Shown here one piece after another: positions 1-7,432 of a stretch of 32,377 nt of DNA; positions within the stretch are counted from its first letter, which is position 1, and each line of letters begins with the position of its first letter. Location: NCBI GenBank assembly GCA_944372545.1, contig CALVZO010000014.1, positions 1 to 32,377 of the forward strand, written 5' to 3'. This DNA is from an uncultured Bacilli bacterium. Its GTDB lineage: Bacteria; Bacillota_I; Bacilli_A; RF39; UBA660. The notes under the pieces were generated by a model. The model did no database searches. It was given only the letters and a program-made list of their open reading frames with translations, and was not told where the DNA came from. Position numbers and translations under genes: made by a program.

Positions 1-171
1 TTCATCAACTAATTCATTTTTTTTAATATATACTCCTCGACTTACTCTTTCTATTTTGTTTTCTTTAATAAGTTTAGTTAAATAAAATCTAGGAATATTA
101 TTATCATTAACATCTTTAGTAGTTAGATAGCCATTTTTAAATAAATTTAAAATTTTATTTTCATATTCCAT
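1..171 (-). CDS. AbiEi-family antitoxin, N-terminal part (cut by window edge)
   Basis: Only the first 57 residues lie in the window; the frame is open at base 1. The ATG at 171 follows an AAAGGA ribosome site 9 bases upstream. The visible part is a short winged-helix-like module: NGYLTTKDV, then IPRFYLTKLIKENKIERVSRGVYIKK cut here as 'RFYLTKLIKENKIERVSRG'. This pattern is typical of the N-terminal domain of AbiEi, the antitoxin and autorepressor of type IV AbiE toxin-antitoxin/abortive-infection pairs. The partner AbiEii nucleotidyltransferase toxin would be expected just past the window edge. The gene has its own promoter with a strong inverted repeat over the -10 box, which fits autoregulation. 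Family assignment rests on motif recognition alone. Confidence 0.72.
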   Translation of the reverse strand, partial: MEYENKILNLFKNGYLTTKDVNDNNIPRFYLTKLIKENKIERVSRGVYIKKNELVDE

Positions 172-187
172 ATCGTCATTTCCTTTC

Positions 188-224
188 ACGATTAAATTAT
201 ATCACATTTAATCGTATTTGGAAA
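188..224 (-). promoter_or_regulatory. Promoter and inverted-repeat operator of the AbiEi-like gene
   Basis: Read on the minus strand there is a TATAAT box at 201-196 and a TTTCCA candidate -35 at 224-219, 17 bases apart. A perfect 9-bp inverted repeat, ACGATTAAA/TTTAATCGT (188-196 and 207-215, 10-base spacer), flanks and overlaps the -10. AbiEi proteins are known to repress their own promoters through inverted repeats, so this is the likely operator (inference). Confidence 0.6.
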
Positions 225-235
225 CTAAATCTATT

Positions 236-261
236 AAAAAAAATAATATATGAATATTACT
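236..261 (-). terminator. Rho-independent terminator after the ATPase/STAS-like operon
   Basis: On the minus strand an 8-bp stem (254-261 with 242-249, one G-U pair) and 4-base loop are followed by a run of T (241-236). It overlaps the stop codon of the last operon gene and separates it from the AbiEi-like promoter. Confidence 0.55.
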
Positions 262-658
262 TTTTTAAAACTAGCTTTGCTATTCTTTTATAAAGTTGAG
301 TTTCAAAAGCGGAAATGATTTCCATATAATTCCCACCATCTTCATTAGACAATACCGTAGCAACAATTTTGTTAAATTGCCCTTCTATATATTCTTGCAA
401 ATCCAATAAATTCTTCTTTTTAATACCTATATCTAAAAAATCTGAACAGTCTTTTACATTTCTACTATACCTATTTAAAATAGTTACAATATTTTCCTTA
501 TCTTTTATATCAATACTCTTCATCTTTTTAAATATATCTTGCATTGGAACTAATACTATATTCCAATACCAAACAGATTTTTTATCACTATACCATATAT
601 AACCACTTATTATTAATGCACAAAGAGATATAATGATTGAAATAATATCTATAATCAT
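257..658 (-). CDS. Small membrane-anchored protein of the ATPase/STAS-like operon
   Basis: A 133-residue protein with one N-terminal membrane segment (about residues 2-22, rich in I/L/S) and a mostly helical, charged cytoplasmic part. No known family recognised. It starts one base after the stop of the STAS-like gene (GGGGTATAATATG, so the upstream stop region doubles as ribosome site) and is therefore translationally coupled to it. As the last gene of a three-gene unit with a GHKL ATPase and a STAS-like protein, it may be the membrane effector or sensor that these regulate. That role is inference from position only. Confidence 0.6.
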   Translation of the reverse strand: MIIDIISIIISLCALIISGYIWYSDKKSVWYWNIVLVPMQDIFKKMKSIDIKDKENIVTILNRYSRNVKDCSDFLDIGIKKKNLLDLQEYIEGQFNKIVATVLSNEDGGNYMEIISAFETQLYKRIAKLVLKK

Positions 659-659
659 A

Positions 660-992
660 TTATACCCCTAATATATAATCAATTTCCTCATCAAATTGTT
701 GTTGCAATTCTTTTGGTAATTCGCTAAAATCAAAAATTTTGTATACTTGTTCTTTATTATTAATTTTTGTGATTATTTCAGATAATAGTCCTAATATAAA
801 TGAAGATACAACTCCATATATTTGGGTACTTGTATAAAACTTAATTTTATTTATTTCACCATTTTGATATTTTATTATTAAATCATCAAGCTTTTCTTTT
901 TTTCTAGCTTTATCACCATTTTCTCTACCAACTATAAACTTAGCATTTTCATTTTTATAGTTTGATAAATCTATTCTTATTATTTTATTCAT
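660..992 (-). CDS. STAS-like domain protein (DUF4325 type)
   Basis: A 110-residue protein. The N-terminus (NKIIRIDLSNY) is followed by a basic stretch near residues 23-37, a KIKFYTST strand and a GVVSSFILGLLSEI helix near residues 59-74. This strand-then-'SSFILG' pattern is that of the STAS-like DUF4325 family, distantly related to anti-anti-sigma folds. Its ATG overlaps the last codons of the ATPase gene by 8 bases (ATGAATAA arrangement), so the two are co-translated. DUF4325 proteins are commonly encoded next to histidine-kinase-like ATPases; by analogy with SpoIIAB/SpoIIAA the pair could form a phosphorylation or partner-switch module. Exact function unknown. Confidence 0.65.
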   Translation of the reverse strand: MNKIIRIDLSNYKNENAKFIVGRENGDKARKKEKLDDLIIKYQNGEINKIKFYTSTQIYGVVSSFILGLLSEIITKINNKEQVYKIFDFSELPKELQQQFDEEIDYILGV

Positions 993-2319
993 TTACTAAT
1001 TCCTCCTTAAAGTTAAAATCCATATATAATATTGTTCCTGGGAATTTTTTATTTAATTTTATTATACAATCATTATCCTGTTGTTTTAATATGGTATTTT
1101 CTTTATTAAAACATATTTGATATAAATTATTGTCTATTTCGTTATTAAGTTTATATGAATATTTATTTTTAAATTTTATCATTGTGTTCCCAGAAATTAA
1201 TGTACAATTTGCTTTTTCTAACTCTGATTTACTGGATATTTTATCAATTTCACTATTTAATCTATATATCCCACTTCCCCTTTTATCGTAATTATCTGAA
1301 TCTTGAATTTTTGAACTTATTCCTTGTTGTATAGCAAGAAATGTATAAGCCTGATCTTCTTCATAAAAATTTGGAGTAATAAATAAACGTTGCTTTTTTA
1401 TTATTTCTTTACTTGCTTCCATAATTTTTTGCTGTTTTTTTGTTAACAATTCACTTTCATTATCCATAAATTCTCTCAAATTATCAGAAATTATAGTTCC
1501 ATAATTCATTATTGCTAATCTAATACTACTTTTATTATATTCGTCTTTTGGAATAACGTTTCCAACAATGTACCAATTTTTATTATTTGAGTGTTCACGA
1601 ACATTATCTACAATTTCAGAAATTATTCTACCCATAGGGGCAATATAGTCATCTTTGTTTTTAAAATTTGTAAAAATCATCTCAACAATTTCGGTAGTTA
1701 TTATATCATCATTATCTATGTTATTTTTATTAAAATCTACGAACCTAACATCTTGCTCTTTTCTTAATTTTTCTCTTATTTCACTTGCTGGTCTTTTAGC
1801 ACTATGCCATCCTCTCTCATTTATAAAACTAGTAGTAATTATATTTTTGTAGGCAATAGAATTTATATTTTCTGGAAATGAAACCTTAAATTCTACTTTA
1901 TGATTTTTCAAAACATATTTTAAACTTGTCATTACTGAATCTAAGATGCATGATGCATCTAAATCATATGTTTTTGTTTTTTTAAAATTCAAATGGATTA
2001 ATTTTACAGAAGAATATATTTTATTGTTAGCTAACGATGCAACATGTGAAATAAAATTCATACTATCAATATAATTGTCTTTTAATGAAAATAATGTTGG
2101 ACAAACTATTTCATACTCTTTATTATAATAGCGATCTAACTTCAATTGTTTATAGTTTATCAAAAAATTATAATTTTTCAAATATTGTTTTTCCACATTA
2201 TCAATTTTATTATTATTTTTACCTTTTTTTATTCTATTATTTCTTCTAATTCTTTTTAATTGTTTTCTCACATTTTGTCTATCGTGTATATCTCTTAACT
2301 TCCAAAATTTTTTTTGCAA
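985..2319 (-). CDS. GHKL (HATPase_c)-type ATP-binding protein paired with a STAS-like protein
   Basis: About 444 residues. The first 40 residues are strongly basic (QLKRIRRNNRIKKGK), suggesting nucleic-acid or membrane-surface contact. The C-terminal half carries GHKL features: an N-box-like IISEIVDNVREHS near residues 232-244 with the E..xN pair, an AIMNYGTII segment where a G1 box would lie, and a glycine loop RGSGIYRL near 347-354. There is no phospho-acceptor histidine domain in front, so it is not a standard sensor kinase. Start: the frame opens at a TTG (2337), but the TTG at 2319 has a good GGTGGTGAT ribosome site and is preferred. First gene of a coupled three-gene operon; its 3' end overlaps the STAS-like gene. 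Precise function unknown; a defence or stress-signalling role is inference. Confidence 0.65.
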   Translation of the reverse strand: MQKKFWKLRDIHDRQNVRKQLKRIRRNNRIKKGKNNNKIDNVEKQYLKNYNFLINYKQLKLDRYYNKEYEIVCPTLFSLKDNYIDSMNFISHVASLANNKIYSSVKLIHLNFKKTKTYDLDASCILDSVMTSLKYVLKNHKVEFKVSFPENINSIAYKNIITTSFINERGWHSAKRPASEIREKLRKEQDVRFVDFNKNNIDNDDIITTEIVEMIFTNFKNKDDYIAPMGRIISEIVDNVREHSNNKNWYIVGNVIPKDEYNKSSIRLAIMNYGTIISDNLREFMDNESELLTKKQQKIMEASKEIIKKQRLFITPNFYEEDQAYTFLAIQQGISSKIQDSDNYDKRGSGIYRLNSEIDKISSKSELEKANCTLISGNTMIKFKNKYSYKLNNEIDNNLYQICFNKENTILKQQDNDCIIKLNKKFPGTILYMDFNFKEELVNE

Positions 2320-2372
2320 AATATCACCACCAAACAATCAAAAATAGAATATCAAATAGATAATTTTAATAT

Positions 2373-2378
2373 ATTATA
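2373..2378 (-). promoter_or_regulatory. Candidate -10 box for the ATPase/STAS-like operon
   Basis: TATAAT on the minus strand about 55 bases upstream of the preferred start. No convincing -35 is visible in the A-rich stretch in front. The surrounding 2338-2533 gap otherwise holds only AT-rich DNA with no supported gene. Confidence 0.3.
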
Positions 2379-2533
2379 TCATATTTTTTTGTTTTTAAAT
2401 AAAAGAAAATGATTAAATTTCAAAGATTTAACCATTTAAATTTATATATATATCAAACACTTATATTTATACTCTACATCATATTTTTTAGCATAAATAC
2501 TGCTTATTCCCCTAGTAAATTTATAGGTATCAT

Positions 2534-2920
2534 TCATAAGACAGAAAGTTGTATTGGTGTTACACTTATACCTTGACCAAAAGCAGTTGTTGCAAGTTCA
2601 ACTGGACCCATATTGGAATTTTTAAAAAGAATACCATTACCTTCCCCATTTAAATCAATACCAGTCTTTTCGCCAAACCCAAAATCTCTTATATAACCCA
2701 TTAATTTTTCTACTCCTAGTTTATTTCCTAATGATACAAACCCGGGATTACAAGAGTTCTCAACAACTTCTAAATATGTCTGTACTCCATGACCTCCGTG
2801 TTTCCAACAATGTAAGGTAGAACCATCAACATTAATTGAGCCTGTATCAGCATAGGTATCTTTAAATAAATCAATTGTTTTTTCTTCAATACTACTAGCA
2901 AGAGTAATAATTTTGAAAGT
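2534..2920 (-). pseudogene. 3' fragment of a SpoVD-like penicillin-binding protein (class B transpeptidase)
   Basis: This is the continuation of the broken gene at 21142-22011. Right after the element junction it reads TFKIITLASSIEEK, then the transpeptidase SxN motif as SCNPGF, then GFGEKTGIDLNGEG and FGQGISVTPIQL, all classic SpoVD/PBP2 sequence. The frame stops (LSVL, TGA) soon after VTPIQL, so the KTG motif and the last part of the transpeptidase domain are absent; no KTG-like remnant was found in the next 150 bases in any minus-strand frame I read. The fragment is thus cut on both sides: by the serine-recombinase element and by an older 3' loss. An apparent TTG start at 2929 lies in element DNA and has no visible ribosome site. 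Confidence 0.85.
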
Positions 2921-2945
2921 AACCACCAATGGCGAGTACTAAAAA
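2900..2945. other. Left attachment site (hybrid att) of the integrated element
   Basis: Host PBP sequence (up to 2920, plus strand ...TTTTGAAAGT) meets element sequence (AACCACCAATGGCGAG...). The dinucleotide GT at 2919-2920 (AC in the gene's direction) is the only base pair step shared with the right junction in register, as expected for the crossover dinucleotide of a large serine recombinase. The element arm contains CCACCAATGGCGAG, an imperfect copy of a motif in the right arm. Confidence 0.75.
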
Positions 2946-2950
2946 AGAGC

Positions 2951-2985
2951 AAAAAAATAAGGTAGGAATTGTTAGTTCCTACCTT
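2951..2985 (-). terminator. Strong terminator at the end of the recombinase gene
   Basis: On the minus strand a perfect 10-bp stem AAGGTAGGAA/TTCCTACCTT (2976-2985 with 2959-2968) with a 7-base loop is followed by a T-rich tract (2958-2951). It overlaps the recombinase stop codon and lies between the gene and the att site, which would stop element transcripts from running into the host gene fragment. Confidence 0.8.
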
Positions 2986-4717
2986 AATCATTAATCTTAT
3001 TTAAATAAACATTATAAGTAAAAGTATTCCTTTTAAAATCTGCTCTTCCTAAATCTAATGTATCACATGTAGAATTATATATTGATAAATTCTCATTAAT
3101 GCTTCCTATATGTTTAGATCCTTTAGTTGTAACTTTAGGTTTCTTAATTAGATTTAAGAATATATCTAACTTAATATTATTTCTATCATTATCTATTTTA
3201 GAAACAATTATTTCATCAACAAAAGTTTCTACAAATGACTGAATATTGGTTTTAAAATCTAATTGCTTTTTAATAGCAGACTCTACATTTTTTAAATTAG
3301 AAGTACTAATAGACATTAAATCCTTTTCTTTTTCTAATGTAGTTATTTTATTTTTTAGATTTGCTATTTCTTCGTTATATTCATCATTTCGTTCTTGAAA
3401 CTCTAAATTACTAATATTACCACTAATATTTAATTCTAGTATTTTATCTTTTTTTCTTTTTATTTCATCTATTTTATTATTTACTTTTTTGATTTCATTT
3501 TGATATGTATTAGAAAGTTTTAAATTAGAATAATAAGACATCATCTCATTTACAATAGAATCTTTATTTTCAAATATTTTATTCATAATATCACTAAATA
3601 TATTATCTAAATCTATTTCTGCTATTATTGGACTTTCACATGCTTCTAATCTATATCTCATATAATAACCACATGACCATCTAGGTTTTTTACTTCTGCG
3701 ACTACCAGTTGATCTTTGAAAATTAAAATTGTGTTCGCTACAAAACATTTTACCACTATAAGCATATTTTCTTTCAGTTCTTCTATTTGATAATTCCTTA
3801 TTTTTCACAACATTACTCCTTGATTCTAATATCTCATTAGCACGATTCCATAATTCTTCACTAACTATTGCCGGGATGTTTTCATCCCTATAAATAATTC
3901 TTTCTTCTTTAGGTATATAAACTCTTTTTTTAGTTCTATAATCTATAATTTCAGTTGTATGCCCACAATAGAAACCTTTATATTTAGGATTTTCAATAAT
4001 TCTTTTTAATGTATCTTTATCATATATTTTGCCTTTAGAATTATTTATTCCTTGCTTATGCAATTCCATAGCAAGTTTATAAAAACCATAATTGCCAGTT
4101 GCATATAATTCAAATATTTTTCTAACAACTTGTGCTTCTGATTCAACTATTACTAATTTAGCATTTCCTTTTCTATAACCAGTAATACTATTAGATCCTA
4201 AAACTCTTCCTTTTTTAATTGCTTCTCCATGTCCCCATTTAACACGAGCAGAAAGTCTTTTAACTTCTTCTTGTGCGACACTTCCCATCATATTTAATAT
4301 AAATTCAGAGTTAGGATCATAAGTATTAATTCCATTTGACTGAAAATAAACTCCCACATCATTTGCCATTAATTCTTGAGTGTACTTAATACTATCAGAC
4401 AAATTTCTTGAAAACCTTGATACTTCTTTTGTTACTATTAAATCAAAGTAACCACTTTTAGCATCTTCTATCATTCTCAAAAAATGTTTTCTTTTTTTTA
4501 CTGAACTACCACTTATACCTTCATCAATATAACCATCGACATAGATCCAGTTAGGATTAGAAGTAATAAATTCTTTAAAGTAAGATATTTGATTTTCTAA
4601 TGAATTTAATTGTTCGTCGCTTTCAGTAGAAACACGAGCATAAAAAGTAACTCTTAAAGGTAATGTTGTTATATTTTTGCCTTGCAATATTGCTTCTCTT
4701 ACTTTATAAAATCTCAT
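2984..4717 (-). CDS. Large serine recombinase (site-specific integrase)
   Basis: 577 residues, usual length for the family. Resolvase-type catalytic domain about residues 21-165: YARVSTESDEQ with the nucleophilic Ser30, DEGISGSS, VSRFSRN. A 'recombinase' DNA-binding domain follows (about 185-300, including a KRIIENPKYKG segment). A zinc-ribbon-like part has Cys at MFCSEH, WSCGYY and LEACES, and a long coiled coil at about 395-455 (KIDEIKRKKDKILEL onward) is typical of LSR directionality control. The ATG at 4717 has an AGGAGG site that overlaps the stop of the upstream small ORF. It catalyses attP x attB integration through a 2-bp staggered cut; the GT/AC dinucleotide at the junctions fits. 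Host gene insertion shows it has acted here. Confidence 0.95.
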   Translation of the reverse strand: MRFYKVREAILQGKNITTLPLRVTFYARVSTESDEQLNSLENQISYFKEFITSNPNWIYVDGYIDEGISGSSVKKRKHFLRMIEDAKSGYFDLIVTKEVSRFSRNLSDSIKYTQELMANDVGVYFQSNGINTYDPNSEFILNMMGSVAQEEVKRLSARVKWGHGEAIKKGRVLGSNSITGYRKGNAKLVIVESEAQVVRKIFELYATGNYGFYKLAMELHKQGINNSKGKIYDKDTLKRIIENPKYKGFYCGHTTEIIDYRTKKRVYIPKEERIIYRDENIPAIVSEELWNRANEILESRSNVVKNKELSNRRTERKYAYSGKMFCSEHNFNFQRSTGSRRSKKPRWSCGYYMRYRLEACESPIIAEIDLDNIFSDIMNKIFENKDSIVNEMMSYYSNLKLSNTYQNEIKKVNNKIDEIKRKKDKILELNISGNISNLEFQERNDEYNEEIANLKNKITTLEKEKDLMSISTSNLKNVESAIKKQLDFKTNIQSFVETFVDEIIVSKIDNDRNNIKLDIFLNLIKKPKVTTKGSKHIGSINENLSIYNSTCDTLDLGRADFKRNTFTYNVYLNKIND

Positions 4718-4730
4718 ACATTTTTACCTC

Positions 4731-4892
4731 CTAACTTTGACTTTTTAATTGATTTATCTTTTCATATATTATTTTGCATACTTCATGATATTGTGTTTCA
4801 CTAATAACACCATCTTCAAGCAGTTGATTATTTATTATTAATTGGACTTCTAAAATTGAAATTCTAGGAATATTAACTTGGTATTCTACCAT
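4731..4892 (-). CDS. 53-residue protein immediately upstream of the recombinase
   Basis: Starts MVEYQVNIPRISILEVQL and continues with NNQLLEDGVISETQYHEV, a helix-turn-helix-like pair of short helices resembling SHOCT-type short motifs. Its ATGGTAG start overlaps the stop of the preceding 44-codon ORF, and its own stop (TAG) forms part of the recombinase ribosome site (TAGGAGG). Such tight coupling argues that it is real and co-produced with the recombinase. A role as recombination directionality factor or regulator is plausible but unproven. Confidence 0.6.
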   Translation of the reverse strand: MVEYQVNIPRISILEVQLIINNQLLEDGVISETQYHEVCKIIYEKINQLKSQS

Positions 4893-5020
4893 TGAAAAAT
4901 CCCTTTATTTGCTTGATAAAATAGTGTTTTTTTAATTTTGGTTGATTGCATGTTAGCATCATTTTTTGATAAATGCAAATCATCTTCATTGTTTTTTGAA
5001 AACTTTTTAAATTTATTCAA
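4886..5020 (-). CDS. 44-residue basic protein at the head of the recombinase operon
   Basis: TTG start at 5020 preceded by a GGAGGTG ribosome site with about 7 bases spacing. The product begins MNKFKKFSKNNEDD and is lysine- and asparagine-rich. Its TGG-TAG end overlaps the ATG of the next ORF (ATGGTAG), giving a coupled chain of 44-aa ORF, 53-aa ORF and recombinase. No family recognised. The precise architecture and ribosome site support it, though TTG starts and short length keep confidence moderate. Confidence 0.45.
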   Translation of the reverse strand: MNKFKKFSKNNEDDLHLSKNDANMQSTKIKKTLFYQANKGIFQW

Positions 5021-5082
5021 AAAAACACCTCCACAATAGAAGTGTATGAATAATATAATTGAAAAGAACTAGCACTAAAAAT

Positions 5083-5436
5083 TTAGACATTATTTTTAGT
5101 TTCCTTTTCTAAAGATAAATCTTCTTCTAAAGGATGTTTTAAATGTATTTCAATAATAGTTTTTGTATCATCTCCATTATCTATATTTAAATGATATACA
5201 TCATTATTAATTTTTCCTTTAATATATGACTTTTCTTTGGGAGTAAGTTTTTCTTTTATTTCAAAACTAGCAAAAGTTCTGTTATTATTTTCTTTATATT
5301 CAAAAATATTAATTTTTTCTTTTAATATATCTTGAACTAAATTTACAATATTTTCTAATTTTTTAATTTCAACTAATTTAAATTTTTCATACGAAGAAAG
5401 ATCTTCTCTTTGCAAAATTGCTAGAAAAAAACACAT
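5083..5436 (-). CDS. Hypothetical protein (about 117 residues)
   Basis: No family recognised. The middle is helical and charged (KLENIVNLVQDILKEKINIFEY) and the C-terminal part reads like alternating strands (KTIIEIHLKHPLEEDL). No clear ribosome site precedes the ATG at 5436; a TTG at the LQREDL position would be an alternative start. A TTGTCA-like -35 and TAAAAT-like -10 lie about 60-80 bases upstream on the minus strand, so it may be transcribed on its own towards the recombinase operon. Confidence 0.5.
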   Translation of the reverse strand: MCFFLAILQREDLSSYEKFKLVEIKKLENIVNLVQDILKEKINIFEYKENNNRTFASFEIKEKLTPKEKSYIKGKINNDVYHLNIDNGDDTKTIIEIHLKHPLEEDLSLEKETKNNV

Positions 5437-5553
5437 AATTTAAATTTTCATGCGTTTATCCTGAATCTTTTTTTGATAATTATTTCATTTTACTATATTT
5501 TAACACTTGACAAATATAAATCAATGATATTTTGAGCATAATTTAAGCATATT

Positions 5554-5910
5554 TTAGTTGAAACTCAATAATTGCTCTTTTCCATTCAATAATATAGTAG
5601 TTAAATCATTATAATCTAAATATTTTAATGAATTATCATATTCTGTTTTTGCATCTTCAAAAGTATTAAATTTTTGATTTAATAGTCCATTAACAATATT
5701 GTCAATTCCATCGTCCACAAATATATCAACAATGTATTCATTATCTAATTCAAACATTATGACACCTTTAGTAACATTGTTTGAAATATATCTTTCATCT
5801 TTAAATATAAATTTTGTTTTAGTATTGTTAAATAACTTTGGATATTTAGATTTCTTTTGATTTAAAACATCTAATACTTCATAAAATATTTTAATTTCAT
5901 TATCATTCAT
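5554..5910 (-). CDS. Hypothetical acidic protein (118 residues), last gene of cargo operon B
   Basis: ATG at 5910 with an AAGGGGG ribosome site. Acidic, no membrane segment; contains FELDNEYIVDIFVDDGIDNIVN-type strand and turn sequence (about residues 53-72) and a helical C-terminus. Not recognised as any known family. It lies 22 bases after the Nudix gene and shares its direction, so it is probably co-transcribed with the cargo genes. Confidence 0.6.
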   Translation of the reverse strand: MNDNEIKIFYEVLDVLNQKKSKYPKLFNNTKTKFIFKDERYISNNVTKGVIMFELDNEYIVDIFVDDGIDNIVNGLLNQKFNTFEDAKTEYDNSLKYLDYNDLTTILLNGKEQLLSFN

Positions 5911-5932
5911 AAATTTTCCCCCTTAATAGAAT

Positions 5933-6328
5933 TTATATATTTGATAATTTATCTTTTATAAATTCATCTAGATAATCAGAATCTTTTGTAACCCATTTAT
6001 AATCACAATGTTCATTACTTAAATTAATATTTATTTTAGATCTATCAACATTAATAATAAAATCAATTTCTAAATCATGTACTAATTCGTTATTTTTTTC
6101 TTTTACTTCATCGTAGTAGTGAGTAATAATTGGATCAAAGTCATCTGTAAAACCAATTTCTTCTTTTAATTCTCTTTTTAATCCATCTTTTAAAGATTCT
6201 CCATCTTCTAAATGACCTCCGGGAAATTCCCAAGCACCCGGATATAGTTCATCATTTTCATTTCTTTTTACTGCAAGAAATAAATCATTGTCTTTTAATA
6301 TTCCAGTTAACACAATCCTTGTTTTCAT
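5933..6328 (-). CDS. Nudix hydrolase (MutT-like)
   Basis: 131 residues. The Nudix box is complete at about residues 37-59: GGHLEDGES, then the REL.EEIGF ending, matching Gx5Ex7REUxEExGU. An EFPGG lead-in follows LYPGAW, as in MutT/CTP pyrophosphohydrolase-like members. The family cleaves nucleoside diphosphates linked to another group, commonly (d)NTPs to NMP plus pyrophosphate with Mg2+. ATG has AAAGGTGATT as ribosome site. It sits directly downstream of a pyrophosphatase-like gene, so pyrophosphate made by the Nudix reaction could be removed by the neighbour (inference). Substrate cannot be read from the sequence. Confidence 0.9.
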   Translation of the reverse strand: MKTRIVLTGILKDNDLFLAVKRNENDELYPGAWEFPGGHLEDGESLKDGLKRELKEEIGFTDDFDPIITHYYDEVKEKNNELVHDLEIDFIINVDRSKININLSNEHCDYKWVTKDSDYLDEFIKDKLSNI

Positions 6329-6341
6329 AAATTAATCACCT

Positions 6342-6689
6342 TTATCTTATTATTATTGATTCGAAAAATCTTTCTTGAAATTCTGTCATCGCTCGAATTG
6401 CATCATCAGAATAATCCACACCTTTAGGTGCTACTACTAATTTGTCATCATCATCATCATTTGTTCTATGTATAATTGCGACAACATGTCCCTCGAATTC
6501 TTCAACTGGTTCATAAACACCAACAATATAGGCATCTAATTCTTCACCATCCCCACTAATAGTATTAGGTATATATCCATAATTCAACATATACATAAAT
6601 CCATGCTTAGGGTGATTTGTTCCAAGTTGTCTGTCAGTTTTTACAACTACATCCTTTTTTAAATAATCTTTTGCATTGGTCTTTTCCAT
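6342..6689 (-). CDS. Short family I inorganic pyrophosphatase-like protein
   Basis: 115 residues, shorter than the about 170-180 of normal family I enzymes, lacking most of the C-terminal part. Core motifs remain: NYGYIPNT, GDGEELDAY (Asp-x-Glu...Asp in place of the usual DxDPxD) and DDDDDKLVVAP, the metal-binding loop with Lys. The family hydrolyses pyrophosphate to phosphate. GGAGG ribosome site. Between the Nudix gene (13 bases) and an unknown gene. It may act on pyrophosphate or on a special phosphoanhydride made in this pathway; the D-to-E change and short length leave the exact substrate open. Confidence 0.75.
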   Translation of the reverse strand: MEKTNAKDYLKKDVVVKTDRQLGTNHPKHGFMYMLNYGYIPNTISGDGEELDAYIVGVYEPVEEFEGHVVAIIHRTNDDDDDKLVVAPKGVDYSDDAIRAMTEFQERFFESIIIR

Positions 6690-6705
6690 CTTTTGCCTCC
6701 AAATT

Positions 6706-7410
6706 TTAACTATCTTTATGTTTAGTTAATCTTTTTTGTTTTGATTCTTCATTAATAATTGTTAAAGAACCTAAATTTTTAAAATTTTTATATGATGCCA
6801 TACTGATTGTTTCATATTGAATATTATTTGTTGATAATACATTGTCAAATACTTCTATATATTCTTTAAGAGTAGGCATATTTTCTAATTTATTAAGTTG
6901 ACTTAATAGAACTTTTATATCTATAGGTGTTTCATTACCATTTAATTGCAATTGATGGCATATATTATCGCTTAAAAACAAATTATAAAAAGTAGTTGTA
7001 TCTGTAATTAATCTTCCAAATTTGAAATTGAAAGCCGATTCTGTTCGCATTAATTCAACATTAGAATTTGTTATATCAAACTTTTTAAATAAAGTTACAT
7101 CGTATTTTTTTTCACTATCATTACTTATTTTTTGAACAATATTTAGATCTTGTTTAATATTTGATTTTGGACAGAAGATATATATATTACCATCTATATC
7201 TTCACACCATAATTTTATATAACCCTGTTCTTCATCTTTGTTTATTTCATAAAAATTACAATTTATTGATTTATCAAATATTCCTAAACTTAATAATGTA
7301 TTAATGATTTTTTTGTATAAAGATTGATTTGCCTTTAAATTTTCAATCAAACTTATAACATTTGAATCATTAGAAACTAATTCAAATTGTTTTTTCTTTA
7401 TTTTACTCAT
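6706..7410 (-). CDS. Unknown 234-residue protein of cargo operon B
   Basis: No recognised domain. N-terminal half has strands such as GYIKLWCEDIDGNIYIFCP (about 75-93); the rest is mixed alpha/beta with a basic tail (KQKRLTKHKD). No membrane segments or signal peptide. ATG at 7410 has a very strong AGGGGGG ribosome site. It lies between the decarboxylase (22 bases) and the pyrophosphatase-like gene (16 bases), so is probably part of the same pathway, perhaps the gene most specific to it. A structure prediction would be more informative than sequence comparison. Confidence 0.65.
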   Translation of the reverse strand: MSKIKKKQFELVSNDSNVISLIENLKANQSLYKKIINTLLSLGIFDKSINCNFYEINKDEEQGYIKLWCEDIDGNIYIFCPKSNIKQDLNIVQKISNDSEKKYDVTLFKKFDITNSNVELMRTESAFNFKFGRLITDTTTFYNLFLSDNICHQLQLNGNETPIDIKVLLSQLNKLENMPTLKEYIEVFDNVLSTNNIQYETISMASYKNFKNLGSLTIINEESKQKRLTKHKDS

Positions 7411-7432
7411 ATTTACCCCCCTAATAAATCAT

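Noticed and set aside
2460-2533. Possible frameshifted continuation of the SpoVD-like fragment
   Set aside because: I read the minus strand past LSVL in the available frames and saw no KTG or other transpeptidase sequence, so a simple frameshift does not explain the truncation.
2770-2991. Minus-strand frame overlapping the recombinase end and the PBP fragment
   Set aside because: It is an out-of-frame shadow of the PBP fragment, running through the att site and the terminator.
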